From the IMG/VR virus record IMGVR_UViG_3300032235_000843, positions 1 to 51,919 of that record: a stretch of 51,919 nt of DNA. One strand, written 5' to 3'. The notes beneath the pieces were generated by a model. The model had not been told where the DNA came from. It searched no databases and saw only the letters and a program-made list of their open reading frames with translations. Below are positions 31,286 to 39,990 of this stretch, in pieces. The translations under genes were made by a program, and so were the position numbers. The stretch is from a virus. Position 1 is the stretch's first letter; each line of letters opens with the position of its first letter.

Positions 31286-32258
31286 AATGTATCTTGGATC
31301 TGGTCTTGGTAACCAGATTTGGGCATCTGTTGTGACTCGTATCATTGCGGAAAAACTTGGATATGAGTACGGCATCAAAGGCAAAGAACTGTGGAAGGGA
31401 AACGGTTGGATGCCTTACTTCTGGGGAAAGGATGTTGTGGGTGGATCTGGACCTGATGGCGGACCTCCAGACACTCTACCTGAAGGTATTGAGTACTGGT
31501 ATCGTGAACGTCAGGAAGGTCACTATAAAGAGGGTCGTCATCAGCATGATATGAATCCTATTGACCACGGACTTTTCTTTCTCCACGATAATACTAAACT
31601 GGATGGAACATTCCAGAATATGTTGTATATTGAAGATCGACGTGATGATATTCGGGAGTGGTGTAAAGTTGATGAAGATAAAGTCATTACTGATTATTCT
31701 GCAGATGATATTTGTGTAATTCATTTTCGTGGAGGAGATTACTCCACTGGATTTTCATTCTTACCGCCCCAATACTATCAAATGGCAATTGAGAGAATGA
31801 AAGAAAAGAAAAGTGATATACGATTTGTGATTGTAACTGACGATGCAGATCTTGCGCGGAAACATATTCCTGGGGTTGAAGTTGTTGGTGCAGCAGTTTC
31901 TAATGAACCAGGTGGACCCGACTATAAGATCGGTTGGTATCAAATGAAAGGTGGACCTCTATCTATTGATTATAGTATTTTGCACGCAGCAAAGAATGTG
32001 ATTATGTCTTCCTCTACTTTTTCTTTCTGGCCTGTTTGGTTGTCAACAGAACTCAAAAATATCATTGTTCCAATGTATTGGTTTGATTGGAATACTTCTG
32101 ATGGATGGTGGAGACCTGTTGATTCTATCGTTCCTGAGTGGACTTATATGGATAGGTCTGGTAATATTAAAACAGGAAATGATTGTTGGCAGGATTATCG
32201 TAGGTATACGTATGTGATTAATCCCGAAACTTCTGGTGTTTTAGTTAAGTATGAATAA
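31272..32258 (+). CDS. GT11-like fucosyltransferase
   Basis: A 328-aa protein. GSGLGNQIWASVVTRIIAEKLGYEY and VIHFRGGDYSTG (HxRxGD) mark the alpha-1,2-fucosyltransferase fold; SSSTFSFWPVWLS is the C-terminal loop. It is larger than the two other GT11 copies at 32936 and 35256 because of a Gly/Pro-rich insertion around residues 45-75. Confidence 0.75.
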   Translation: MLVNEMYLGSGLGNQIWASVVTRIIAEKLGYEYGIKGKELWKGNGWMPYFWGKDVVGGSGPDGGPPDTLPEGIEYWYRERQEGHYKEGRHQHDMNPIDHGLFFLHDNTKLDGTFQNMLYIEDRRDDIREWCKVDEDKVITDYSADDICVIHFRGGDYSTGFSFLPPQYYQMAIERMKEKKSDIRFVIVTDDADLARKHIPGVEVVGAAVSNEPGGPDYKIGWYQMKGGPLSIDYSILHAAKNVIMSSSTFSFWPVWLSTELKNIIVPMYWFDWNTSDGWWRPVDSIVPEWTYMDRSGNIKTGNDCWQDYRRYTYVINPETSGVLVKYE

Positions 32259-32928
32259 AATTAGTCTCCCAAATGTAACTCTTTTTTGCATTTCATCCAA
32301 TAATATTGATGGTGCTCTCTATGCTTTACAAAAAAGTATGGAGGGTATCTCCTTTGGAAAGGTTAAATTGATCACTCATGAAGATCCATGTAATTTGCCT
32401 GAAGAAATTGAGTTCTCAAAATGCTATAAAATTGAATCAATTCATGATTATAACTATTACTGCATTTATAATCTCACCAAACACATAGATACTGATTATT
32501 GTCTACTTGTTCAACCAGATGGGTATGTTATTAGACCATTGCAATGGGATGACAATTGGTTTAACTACGACTACATTGGAGCACCGTGGAGGTGGGAAGA
32601 AGCATCATTCATAACTCCTTTTGGTGAACATATTTCTGTTGGTAATGGTGGATTTAGTTTTAGGAGTAAGAAACTTCTTGATATTCCAACCAAAGTTCAA
32701 GTTCCTTGGGATGTGAATAAAGGCAATTTTTATAAGCATTTTGGATATGGATCAACGTCGGAAGATGGAAACATCTGTGTTCATAATAGGCATATATACG
32801 AAGAGCAAGGATGCAAATTTGCTCCAGTAGAAGTTGCCGCAAAGTTTTCTAAAGAAAGGCATATATCTCCATATCATGATGATATTGAGACTTTTGGATT
32901 TCATTTTTTTGTTCAGGATATTCGTTGA
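32251..32928 (+). CDS. DUF5672-like putative glycosyltransferase
   Basis: A 225-aa protein: LPNVTLFCISSNNIDGALYAL, DYCLLVQPDGYVI, and NYDYIGAPWRWEE ... SVGNGGFSFRSKKLL, the signature of the DUF5672 group found in glycan clusters. The acidic QPDG may be the metal-binding site. Substrate unknown. Confidence 0.7.
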   Translation: MNKISLPNVTLFCISSNNIDGALYALQKSMEGISFGKVKLITHEDPCNLPEEIEFSKCYKIESIHDYNYYCIYNLTKHIDTDYCLLVQPDGYVIRPLQWDDNWFNYDYIGAPWRWEEASFITPFGEHISVGNGGFSFRSKKLLDIPTKVQVPWDVNKGNFYKHFGYGSTSEDGNICVHNRHIYEEQGCKFAPVEVAAKFSKERHISPYHDDIETFGFHFFVQDIR

Positions 32929-32935
32929 GGTAATT

Positions 32936-33709
32936 ATGATTGGTTATAATCATTTGGGTCGTAATGGTAGACTTGGTAATCAAATGTTTCAATATGCTGC
33001 ATTAAGAGGAATTGCAGAAAAGCATGGATATGAATGGTGTATTCCTCCAAGTGACTTTCGTAACGAGCATAAAGACCATCAGTTGTTTGAATCCTTCAAA
33101 CTTCCTTCTGTGAAGAATGTTGAGATGCTTGGTGCAACTTATGTTGAAGAAAAGTCTTTTACTTTTGATGAAGATCTATTTGAAACTTGTCGGGATAATG
33201 TAAATCTTTATGGATTCTTTCAAACCGAAAAGTATTTTAAGTACATTGAACAACAGATTCGTGAAGATTTTATCTTCGTAGATGATATTTGGAATCCATG
33301 TAAAGAGATGTTTACTTTTGATGAAGCAATTTCCTTACATATTCGTAGAAGTGATTATGTTCAAAAACAGAACTATCATCCACTTTGCTCTATAGAATAC
33401 TATGAGGAAGCACTGAAAAGACTTCCTCAAGATATTCCAGTTCTTATTTTTTCAGATGATGCTGAGTGGTGTAAAAAGCAAGATATTTTTCAACCAGATA
33501 GATTTCTTATCTCTGAATCTGATAATAATTTGGTTGATATGTGTCTAATGACAATGTGCAGTTATCACATCATTGCAAATAGTTCTTTTAGTTGGTGGGG
33601 TGCTTGGCTCTCTGGTAGTAAAAAAATTATTGCTCCCAAGGTTTGGTTTGGTCCTCAAGCGAATCTTGATGATCGCGATTTAGTCCCTGATTCTTGGGAG
33701 CGTATTTGA
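32936..33709 (+). CDS. GT11 alpha-1,2-fucosyltransferase-like
   Basis: A 257-aa protein starting at ATG 32936 (MIGYNHLGRNGRLGNQMFQY), with LHIRRSDYVQK as the GDP-sugar motif and ANSSFSWWGAWLSGSKKII at the end, all typical of GT11. It is clearly related to the gene at 35256, pointing to duplication within the cluster. A preceding weak GAGG ribosome-binding site supports this start. Confidence 0.85.
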   Translation: MIGYNHLGRNGRLGNQMFQYAALRGIAEKHGYEWCIPPSDFRNEHKDHQLFESFKLPSVKNVEMLGATYVEEKSFTFDEDLFETCRDNVNLYGFFQTEKYFKYIEQQIREDFIFVDDIWNPCKEMFTFDEAISLHIRRSDYVQKQNYHPLCSIEYYEEALKRLPQDIPVLIFSDDAEWCKKQDIFQPDRFLISESDNNLVDMCLMTMCSYHIIANSSFSWWGAWLSGSKKIIAPKVWFGPQANLDDRDLVPDSWERI

Positions 33710-34464
33710 TGAGATTTTCTATTGCAATTCCTGCGCATGATAGGGGAGAAAATGGTCCAGTATGGATGAGAGAACTTCTTGACTCTATTAAGACTCAAAC
33801 GTTTCAAGATTTGGAAATAGTTGTTTCGGATCAAAGTAAAAATGATAAAATTTTAAATGCGTGTAAGGAATACTCCAATGATTTTCATTTCAAATATGTA
33901 AAGTATAGTGGAAATATTCCTTGCGAAAATATTAATATTGCCCTTGATGAGTGTGAGGGAGAGATTATTAAAACGATGTTTTCTGATGATCTCTTCGTTG
34001 TGGATAATGCTTTAGAAATTCTTGATCAGGAATATAAAAAGACTGGGTGTTCCTGGTCTTTTAGTGGATTTTGTGGAACTAAAGATGGTAAAACATTTTA
34101 TGATGAAAGAGTTCCTCAGTGGACAGACTACATGTTAGAAGGTAGAAATCTTTTAAGTAGTCCTTCTGTTGTCTCTTTTTTGAGAAACTCAAGGCAACAC
34201 TTTGATGAGAATCTAAAACTACTTTTAGATACTGAGTTTTATCATCGTATGCGTTGGGAGAATGGAGTTCCCCATATTATTTCTGATGTCTTAGTTGCAA
34301 ACCGTGATCATGACAATCGCATTAGTAGTCATCAAACATCTCAATATGATGCAGTGGTAGAACATCCAGAAGGTAGTTGGTTGATTAATAGATCAGAGTA
34401 TCACTACGTCCAAAATAAGCATAAAGAATTTTACATCAATAGAAAATATCCAGATGAAAATTGA
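33709..34464 (+). CDS. Family 2 glycosyltransferase
   Basis: A 251-aa GT-A enzyme: RFSIAIPAHDRGENGPVWMR, then LLDSIKTQTFQDLEIVVSDQ is the standard GT2 opening. EGEIIKTMFSDDLFV holds the DD/DxD metal site. It lacks membrane segments, so it acts on the cytoplasmic side. TGATG links it to the gene before. Confidence 0.85.
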   Translation: MRFSIAIPAHDRGENGPVWMRELLDSIKTQTFQDLEIVVSDQSKNDKILNACKEYSNDFHFKYVKYSGNIPCENINIALDECEGEIIKTMFSDDLFVVDNALEILDQEYKKTGCSWSFSGFCGTKDGKTFYDERVPQWTDYMLEGRNLLSSPSVVSFLRNSRQHFDENLKLLLDTEFYHRMRWENGVPHIISDVLVANRDHDNRISSHQTSQYDAVVEHPEGSWLINRSEYHYVQNKHKEFYINRKYPDEN

Positions 34465-35269
34465 TTTAAAGGAAGCAACTTTTATTATTCCAATTCGTAT
34501 TGAGTCTACTGATAGACTTAGGAATGTAATTACAACAACTGCGTTTTTGTTGGAAAATTTTGATACGAATGTTCTTATTAAAGAAGTTGATGTAGAGTCT
34601 GTTTTTCAGAAAGATGCTCTACCAATTTTAAAAAATATTTTGGATGTTGAAATTAATGTAAATCATATCTTTGAGAAAAGTGATGAACCACTCTTTCATC
34701 GTCAGAAAGTTTTGAATGAAATGATTGTGGAAGCAAAGTCAGAGATAGTTGTAAACTATGATTGTGATGTTTTGCTTCCTTTAGATTCATACCACGAAGC
34801 ATATCAGTCTATTTTGCATCATACGCATGATGTAATTTATCCATATGGGCAAGGATTATATCAAAGGAAAGTTTATGTAACTGATGAAGTAGTTTCTCAT
34901 TTCTTACAAAATATGGACTTTGATTATCTTGAGAAACATTCAGAACGTAGCACCTCTGATTTTGGGTGGGTTCAGTTTTTCAACCGTCAAGTTTATATTG
35001 ATGGTGGGATGGAGAATGAAAATTTTAAAGCATACGCTCCAGAAGATAAAGAAAGATTTTACAGGTTTAATACTTTAGAGTATAATGTTGGTAGAATCAA
35101 TGATGTTGTTTATCACTTAGAGCATTCGCGAGGAGAAAACTCTTGGTTTAATAATCCCTACATGCAATCTAATATTAGTGAGTGGGAAAAAATTCAAACT
35201 ATGGATAAAAATCAACTAAAAGAATATTATTTGAAACAGGATTATCTTAAAAAATATGTTAGCATTTAA
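34454..35269 (+). CDS. Putative GT-A glycosyltransferase
   Basis: A 271-aa protein: ATFIIPIRIESTDRLRNVITT opens a GT-A fold, VNYDCDVLLP carries the DxD motif, and GGMENENFKAYAPEDKERFYR resembles the acceptor loop of galactosyltransferase-type GT2/GT7 enzymes. Substrate unknown. Confidence 0.72.
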   Translation: MKIDLKEATFIIPIRIESTDRLRNVITTTAFLLENFDTNVLIKEVDVESVFQKDALPILKNILDVEINVNHIFEKSDEPLFHRQKVLNEMIVEAKSEIVVNYDCDVLLPLDSYHEAYQSILHHTHDVIYPYGQGLYQRKVYVTDEVVSHFLQNMDFDYLEKHSERSTSDFGWVQFFNRQVYIDGGMENENFKAYAPEDKERFYRFNTLEYNVGRINDVVYHLEHSRGENSWFNNPYMQSNISEWEKIQTMDKNQLKEYYLKQDYLKKYVSI

Positions 35270-36113
35270 TCAGATTGGAAATCTTGGTAGACTTGGCAAT
35301 CAAATGTTTGAGTATGCATCTCTAAGAGGGATTGCTGCTAAACATAATTATGATTGGTGTATTCCACCATTTCATAGAAGTGGTATTGAAAATTATAGTC
35401 TACATAATTGTTTTAAATTGGAGTCTGTTGGAGATTTTAATTTAAATTTTAGAGATGACTTTGGATATGTTCAAGAAAGATTCTTTCACTTTGATGAGGA
35501 ACTTTTTGAGAATTGTCCAGATAATGTAAGTCTTCATGGATTTTTTCAATCTGAAAAATATTTTCAACATATTTCAGATGACATCTGTAAGGATTTTACT
35601 TTTCATGATGAGCATCTTGAACCTTGTAAAGAAATGATGAAAAATTTCCAAGGCCAGGAACCAATCATGCTTCATGTTCGCAGAGGAGATCCAAATTTGG
35701 TTGATCCTCGCGGATTTAAGTGGGCATATGTAAATTGCTCTGAACAACATCCAGTGCAATCAATTGATTATTATGAGAAGGCACTTTCTTATTTTGATGA
35801 TGATCATCCTGTAATTGTATTTTCAGATTCTCCTGAATGGGTAAAGGAGCAGGAATTCTTTGAAAGTGATAGATTTTTTGTATCTGAACCAGTTGATAAA
35901 TATCCAGACGGATCTTATACGCCATATGCTGACCTTTGCTTAATGTCATTGTGTTCTCATGCTATTATTGCTAATAGTTCTTTGAGTTGGTGGGGGTCAT
36001 GGTTGATTAGTAATCCAAATAAAAAAGTTATCGCACCGCAAAAGTGGTTTGGTCCTGCGTATGCAGACAAAGATACTAAAGATCTTTATTGTTCAGGTTG
36101 GGTAGTAGTATGA
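35256..36113 (+). CDS. GT11 alpha-1,2-fucosyltransferase-like (second copy)
   Basis: A 285-aa protein: NQIGNLGRLGNQMFEYASLR, MLHVRRGDPN and ANSSLSWWGSWLISNPNKK. It is paralogous to the 32936 product, with an insertion after the HxRxGD motif. Several fucosyltransferase-fold enzymes in one cluster suggest a fucose- or L-galactose-rich oligosaccharide. Confidence 0.85.
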   Translation: MLAFNQIGNLGRLGNQMFEYASLRGIAAKHNYDWCIPPFHRSGIENYSLHNCFKLESVGDFNLNFRDDFGYVQERFFHFDEELFENCPDNVSLHGFFQSEKYFQHISDDICKDFTFHDEHLEPCKEMMKNFQGQEPIMLHVRRGDPNLVDPRGFKWAYVNCSEQHPVQSIDYYEKALSYFDDDHPVIVFSDSPEWVKEQEFFESDRFFVSEPVDKYPDGSYTPYADLCLMSLCSHAIIANSSLSWWGSWLISNPNKKVIAPQKWFGPAYADKDTKDLYCSGWVVV

Positions 36114-36919
36114 ATGATTTACTTGATAAAAATAAATCAACGTATAAACTTAAAAATATTGGACCAATTTATTATTTGAATCTTGATGGGCAACCTGAAA
36201 GAAGAAAATATATGGAGGACCAATTTAAATATTGGGAGATGGAGAATTATACTCGCATCTCTGCATATGATGGTAGAGAAGATGACCTTAGTGATATTAT
36301 TAGTGGTCGTTATCCTGAAATGATGACCTCAGGTGAGGTTGGGTGTATTACTTCTCATTTGAAAGCAATTAAACATTGGTATGAAACAAGCGATAGTTCA
36401 TATGCAATTATTATGGAAGATGATTGTAATCTGGATTTAGTTAAGTATTGGAACTTTACTTGGTCTGATTTTTATGCACATATTCCTTATGATTGGGATG
36501 TAGTTCAAATTGCAATTATTTGTACTGGTGATATACACGTAAAACTTCATAAGAGGTTTGTAAATGATTTTTCTACAGCTTGTTATCTAATTACAAGACA
36601 TCATGCAGAAAAACTTTTGAAGTTTCATGTTCGAGGTGATAAGTATAAACTTGATAATGGTGTTAAGCCAAGACCTGTTGCTGATGATTTGATTTATAAC
36701 TCAGGTAATACTTACTCCATTCCTCTCTTGCTTTACCGAATTGAATTGGGTTCTAGCATTCATCCAGATCATATTGACGCTTTTCATAGAGGAAATTATA
36801 ATGCTCTCTCGCAGTATTGGCAGCAAAATGGTGCTAACATTGACATTAAGGATTATATGAATTATGATCCATTCTTGGGCAGAATAACTGAAAATTCATC
36901 TGCCCAACAAACCACTTGA
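36110..36919 (+). CDS. Glycosyltransferase family 25 protein
   Basis: A 269-aa protein: IGPIYYLNLDGQPERRKYM, RISAYDGRE, then SGEVGCITSHLKAIKHW and YAIIMEDDCNLD (EDD metal site) are the GT25 signature found in lipopolysaccharide biosynthesis. I use ATG 36110, which overlaps the previous stop. It is the last gene of the glycan cluster. Confidence 0.85.
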   Translation: MNDLLDKNKSTYKLKNIGPIYYLNLDGQPERRKYMEDQFKYWEMENYTRISAYDGREDDLSDIISGRYPEMMTSGEVGCITSHLKAIKHWYETSDSSYAIIMEDDCNLDLVKYWNFTWSDFYAHIPYDWDVVQIAIICTGDIHVKLHKRFVNDFSTACYLITRHHAEKLLKFHVRGDKYKLDNGVKPRPVADDLIYNSGNTYSIPLLLYRIELGSSIHPDHIDAFHRGNYNALSQYWQQNGANIDIKDYMNYDPFLGRITENSSAQQTT

Positions 36920-36949
36920 CAAATTTGAACAAAATCAGTACACTAAATA
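36916..36949 (+). promoter_or_regulatory. Porin promoter: early core plus late motif
   Basis: TTGACA (36916-36921), 17 bases, TACACT (36939-36944). The late-type CTAAATA (36943-36949) overlaps the -10 region, so the gene may be read in both phases. Confidence 0.65.
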
Positions 36950-37012
36950 AGTACTTAAGAATTCTGTTGTAATTCTTAATCTTTGTCCTATAGTACAAAC
37001 AAAAACAAATCT

Positions 37013-38479
37013 ATGAAATTCTTTCAACAACTGATGCTTGCACCTGTTGCTCTGGGAATGGTTGCTCCTGCTGCGATGGCGGCAGATCTTAATATGAATG
37101 GAGTTAACCAATATTCTTCAGATCAGGTTACAAGCGTCACTCAATTCTCTGATGTTCGTCCTACCGATTGGGCATATCAGGCACTCAGCAACCTTGTAGA
37201 GCGTTATGGTTGCGTTGCTGGTTATCCCAATGGAACCTTTGGTGGTGGTCGTGCAATGACTCGCTATGAGGCAGCAGCACTTCTGAATGCTTGCCTTGAT
37301 CGTGTGACCGAAGTTACTGATGAACTGAAGCGCCTTCAAGCAGAATTCGCACAAGAACTTGCTGTTCTTCGTGGTCGTGTAGATAAACTGGAAGCACAAG
37401 TTACTACTCTTGAAGCACAACAGTTCTCCACTACAACCAAACTGCGTGGTGAAGCAAACTTTGTTCTCGGTGGTGTTGATGACTATCAGACCAAAGGTGG
37501 TGATTCAACTCGTACCGCATTCAACTATGATCTGCGTCTGAATCTGGATACTTCGTTCACTGGTCAAGATCTGCTTCGCACTCGTCTTCGTTCTGCTAAC
37601 TTTAGTAGCAATCCTTTTGGTTCCAGTTCTTCAATCTTCAAACTGGATAAAGCAGATGATACTTCCAGTGAAGTTGGTAACAATGTAGTTATTGATCGCC
37701 TGTTCTATCAGTTCCCTGCTTTTAATAACAAAGCAACCCTGACTGCTGGTGCTCTGGTTCGCAATACTGAGATGGCCTGGATTCCTACTGCTTACAAGTC
37801 GAACATTCTTGACTTCTTCCAAGTAGCAGGTGCTCCTGGTGTGTATAACAAGGCAACTGGTTCTGGTTTCGGTGTTCAGTACGGCAAAAAAGGTCTTGTA
37901 GCTGGTGTAAACTATGTGGCACAAAATGGTGCCGATAGTTCTACTGGTGAGTTTGACAAGTCTGGTGCTCTTAATACCTTGGCACAAGTTGGTTATCGTG
38001 GTGATAACTGGGGTGCTGCATTCGGTTATCGTTATGGTACTGAAGGCACTCGTGTTCGTACCTATAATGGTCTGAATGGTGCTTCTGGTACTCTGGTTCC
38101 TGGTCAAACCTCTAACGGTTATGCCATCAACGCATATTGGCAACCTACTCAATCTGGTTGGGTTCCCTCTATCTCTGGTGGTTATGGTTGGAATACTGTA
38201 AGTGGTACTCCTAGTGATGCTACCAACAGTCAATCATGGTTTGCTGGTTTGACTTGGGATGATGTGTTTGTTGATGGTAACTCTGCTGGTGTTGCTATCG
38301 GTCAAGCACCCACTGGAGAAGATCTTGAAAAGGCAACTATGCTTGAAATCTTCTACAAGTATCAAGTATCTGATAACATCAGCATCACTCCTGCTATCAT
38401 CTATGGTAGCGACAATCAGCGCCTTGCTGGCAACTCCTCTAACTGGGGTGGCGTAATTCAAACTACCTTCAAGTTCTGA
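37013..38479 (+). CDS. Cyanobacterial-type outer-membrane porin with SLH domain
   Basis: A 488-aa protein starting at ATG 37013 with a signal peptide (MKFFQQLMLAPVALGMVAP, cut after AMA). An SLH domain follows (FSDVRPTDWAYQALSNLVER ... GRAMTRYEAAALLNACL), then a coiled coil (VTDELKRLQAEFAQELAVLR), and a beta-barrel of repeated aromatic strands ending in WGGVIQTTFKF with a terminal Phe. This is the layout of Synechococcus Som/OprB-type porins. Its codon use is noticeably less AT-rich than the neighbouring glycan genes, consistent with recent origin from a host. It may alter nutrient entry or receptor exposure. Confidence 0.9.
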   Translation: MKFFQQLMLAPVALGMVAPAAMAADLNMNGVNQYSSDQVTSVTQFSDVRPTDWAYQALSNLVERYGCVAGYPNGTFGGGRAMTRYEAAALLNACLDRVTEVTDELKRLQAEFAQELAVLRGRVDKLEAQVTTLEAQQFSTTTKLRGEANFVLGGVDDYQTKGGDSTRTAFNYDLRLNLDTSFTGQDLLRTRLRSANFSSNPFGSSSSIFKLDKADDTSSEVGNNVVIDRLFYQFPAFNNKATLTAGALVRNTEMAWIPTAYKSNILDFFQVAGAPGVYNKATGSGFGVQYGKKGLVAGVNYVAQNGADSSTGEFDKSGALNTLAQVGYRGDNWGAAFGYRYGTEGTRVRTYNGLNGASGTLVPGQTSNGYAINAYWQPTQSGWVPSISGGYGWNTVSGTPSDATNSQSWFAGLTWDDVFVDGNSAGVAIGQAPTGEDLEKATMLEIFYKYQVSDNISITPAIIYGSDNQRLAGNSSNWGGVIQTTFKF

Positions 38480-38502
38480 TAATTCACTCATAAGTTTAGT
38501 TA

Positions 38503-38530
38503 GGTCACTCCAAAAGGGGTGACCTTTTTT
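38503..38530 (+). terminator. Rho-independent terminator
   Basis: Stem GGTCACTCC / GGGGTGACC (one T-G pair), loop AAAA, T6. Confidence 0.9.
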
Positions 38531-38546
38531 GTTAGGTAATGAAAAC

Positions 38547-38591
38547 CTTAACCAAACCTTAGTGGACTTTAAGATTGTCTTCCAGTATTAT
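38547..38591 (+). promoter_or_regulatory. Putative Pho box and promoter of pstS
   Basis: CTTAACC (38547), CTTAGTG (38558) and CTTTAAG (38567) form three spaced direct repeats like the cyanobacterial Pho box (consensus near CTTAACCT). A TATTAT -10 lies at 38586-38591, with no -35 box, as expected for activation by a host PhoB/SphR regulator. Confidence 0.6.
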
Positions 38592-38626
38592 TATTTACGA
38601 AGTTAATTCACTTCTAAAGACTTTTT

Positions 38627-39589
38627 ATGAAACTGAAACATATTTTTGCTGCTGGTCTAGTTGCTGTTCCTGTTGCTGCTCTTGCTGGACCTACTATTAA
38701 TGGTGCGGGTGCTACTTTCCCTGCTCCAATTTATCAACGATGGTTCCAAGATTATGCACGAACTACTGGGAATAGGGTTAATTATCAGTCCGTTGGTTCT
38801 GGTGCTGGTGTTCGTCAATTTATTGCGGGCACAGTTAACTTTGGAGCAAGCGACGAACCAATCAGTTCAGCAGACGCCGCCAAAGTGAAGCGTGGTGTCG
38901 TTCAAATTCCTATGGTGGGTGGAACGATTGCTATTGCTTATAACAAACCTGGATGCACTTTGAAACTGACCCAGAAGCAAACTGTAGATATTTTTGCTGG
39001 TCGCATTAAGGATTGGAAAGCACTTGGATGTGCTGCTGGTCCTATTCGTACTGTATATCGTGCAGATGGTTCTGGAACTACCTATGCATTCACTAATTCT
39101 CTAGATGCTTTTGGTGGATGGAATGCGGGTGTAGGTAAGTCTGTAAAGTGGCCTACTGGTATTGGTGCTAAAGGTAATGAGGGTGTTGCTGGTAGTATCC
39201 GACAAACTCCAGGTTCTATTGGTTATGTGAACACTGGATTTGTAAAAGCAAACAAACTCCAAGCAGCAGCAATTCAAAATAAGGCAGGCAAGTTTGTTCT
39301 TCCCACCGCTGCTTCTGGTTCTGCTGCATTGAACGGTATCAAACTGGATGCAAACCTTGCAGGTGAAAATCCAAATCCTGCTGGTGCAACTGCATATCCA
39401 ATTTCAACTCTGACTTGGGTTCTTGCATATAAGACTGGTAATGGTGCAAATACTGATGCTATTCGCAAAGCACTAAACTATGCACTGAGCACCAAGGCAC
39501 AATCACTTGCCGATGATCTAGGATATGTTCCTCTGTCTGGTTCTATTCTGAACCGATCAAGACTTGCTGTAAACCGCATTGGTCAGTAA
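38627..39589 (+). CDS. pstS: PstS phosphate-binding protein
   Basis: Periplasmic phosphate-binding protein of the high-affinity ABC importer, 320 aa. Signal peptide MKLKHIFAAGLVAVPVAALA; mature start GPTINGAGATFPAPIYQRWF. The phosphate-site motifs are VGSGAGVRQF, FGASDEPIS and RADGSGTTYAF. The phage carries no pstC, pstA or pstB here, so it must feed the host transporter. It follows the porin gene and a Pho-box-like element. Confidence 0.95.
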   Translation: MKLKHIFAAGLVAVPVAALAGPTINGAGATFPAPIYQRWFQDYARTTGNRVNYQSVGSGAGVRQFIAGTVNFGASDEPISSADAAKVKRGVVQIPMVGGTIAIAYNKPGCTLKLTQKQTVDIFAGRIKDWKALGCAAGPIRTVYRADGSGTTYAFTNSLDAFGGWNAGVGKSVKWPTGIGAKGNEGVAGSIRQTPGSIGYVNTGFVKANKLQAAAIQNKAGKFVLPTAASGSAALNGIKLDANLAGENPNPAGATAYPISTLTWVLAYKTGNGANTDAIRKALNYALSTKAQSLADDLGYVPLSGSILNRSRLAVNRIGQ

Positions 39590-39619
39590 ATTCTGATAAA
39601 ATTAGGTATAAATGACTAC

Positions 39620-39657
39620 AAGGGGTGCTTGACACCCTTTTCTTTTTCCTATATAAT
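39620..39657 (+). promoter_or_regulatory. Overlapping terminator and promoter (before hli)
   Basis: Hairpin AAGGGGTG / CACCCTTT (39620-39627 and 39633-39640), loop CTTGA. The -35 box TTGACA (39629-39634) lies in the loop and 3' arm, the T-rich tail forms the 17-base spacer, and TATAAT is at 39652-39657. It ends pstS transcription and starts hli. Confidence 0.8.
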
Positions 39658-39684
39658 TGTGTAACAATTCGTAATAAAACGAAA

Positions 39685-39894
39685 ATGACTGTAACTAAAA
39701 ATGAGTTCGGGCAAATGAATATGTTTGCTAAAGAACCATCGATGTATATGACCAAGGAAGACCTTGATCGCTATGGCATCGAACCTTATGCCGAGAAGGC
39801 GGAGAAAATGAATGGACGCACTGCAATGGTCGGGTTTATTGCTGGTCTTATTTCTTATGCTTTCACTGGCAAACTCTTTTTCGGGGTCTTCTGA
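39685..39894 (+). CDS. hli: High-light-inducible protein
   Basis: A 69-aa chlorophyll-binding-type stress protein. The single membrane helix carries the Hlip signature EKMNGRTAMVGFIAGLISYA, with Glu, Asn and Arg that bind pigment in light-harvesting relatives. It protects photosystems from excess light during infection. I start it at ATG 39685 following its own promoter. Confidence 0.93.
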   Translation: MTVTKNEFGQMNMFAKEPSMYMTKEDLDRYGIEPYAEKAEKMNGRTAMVGFIAGLISYAFTGKLFFGVF

Positions 39895-39903
39895 GGGTTG
39901 ACA

Positions 39904-39990
39904 ATGACTTCACTCTTGTTTACAATGACCTCAGTTGCCTTCTTCGTTTTGTTGGCAGCATCTGTAGAAAAACTTTGTGAGACTTACTAA
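39904..39990 (+). CDS. Tiny membrane peptide between hli and ferredoxin (28 aa)
   Basis: ATG 39904 to TAA 39988-39990, which overlaps the ferredoxin ATG (TAATG). It encodes one hydrophobic helix, [16 protein letters not shown]. Its size and context are like small photosystem subunits, but I cannot match it to one. A TTGACA-17-TACAAT pair (39898-39926) overlaps its start, so the ORF and a ferredoxin promoter compete as explanations. Confidence 0.4.
   Translation: MTSLLFTMTSVAFFVLLAASVEKLCETY

Noticed and set aside
37631-38233. Long minus-strand open frame inside the porin gene
   Set aside because: It is a shadow of the porin coding frame; it is Thr/Ile-rich with no domain, start signal or promoter.
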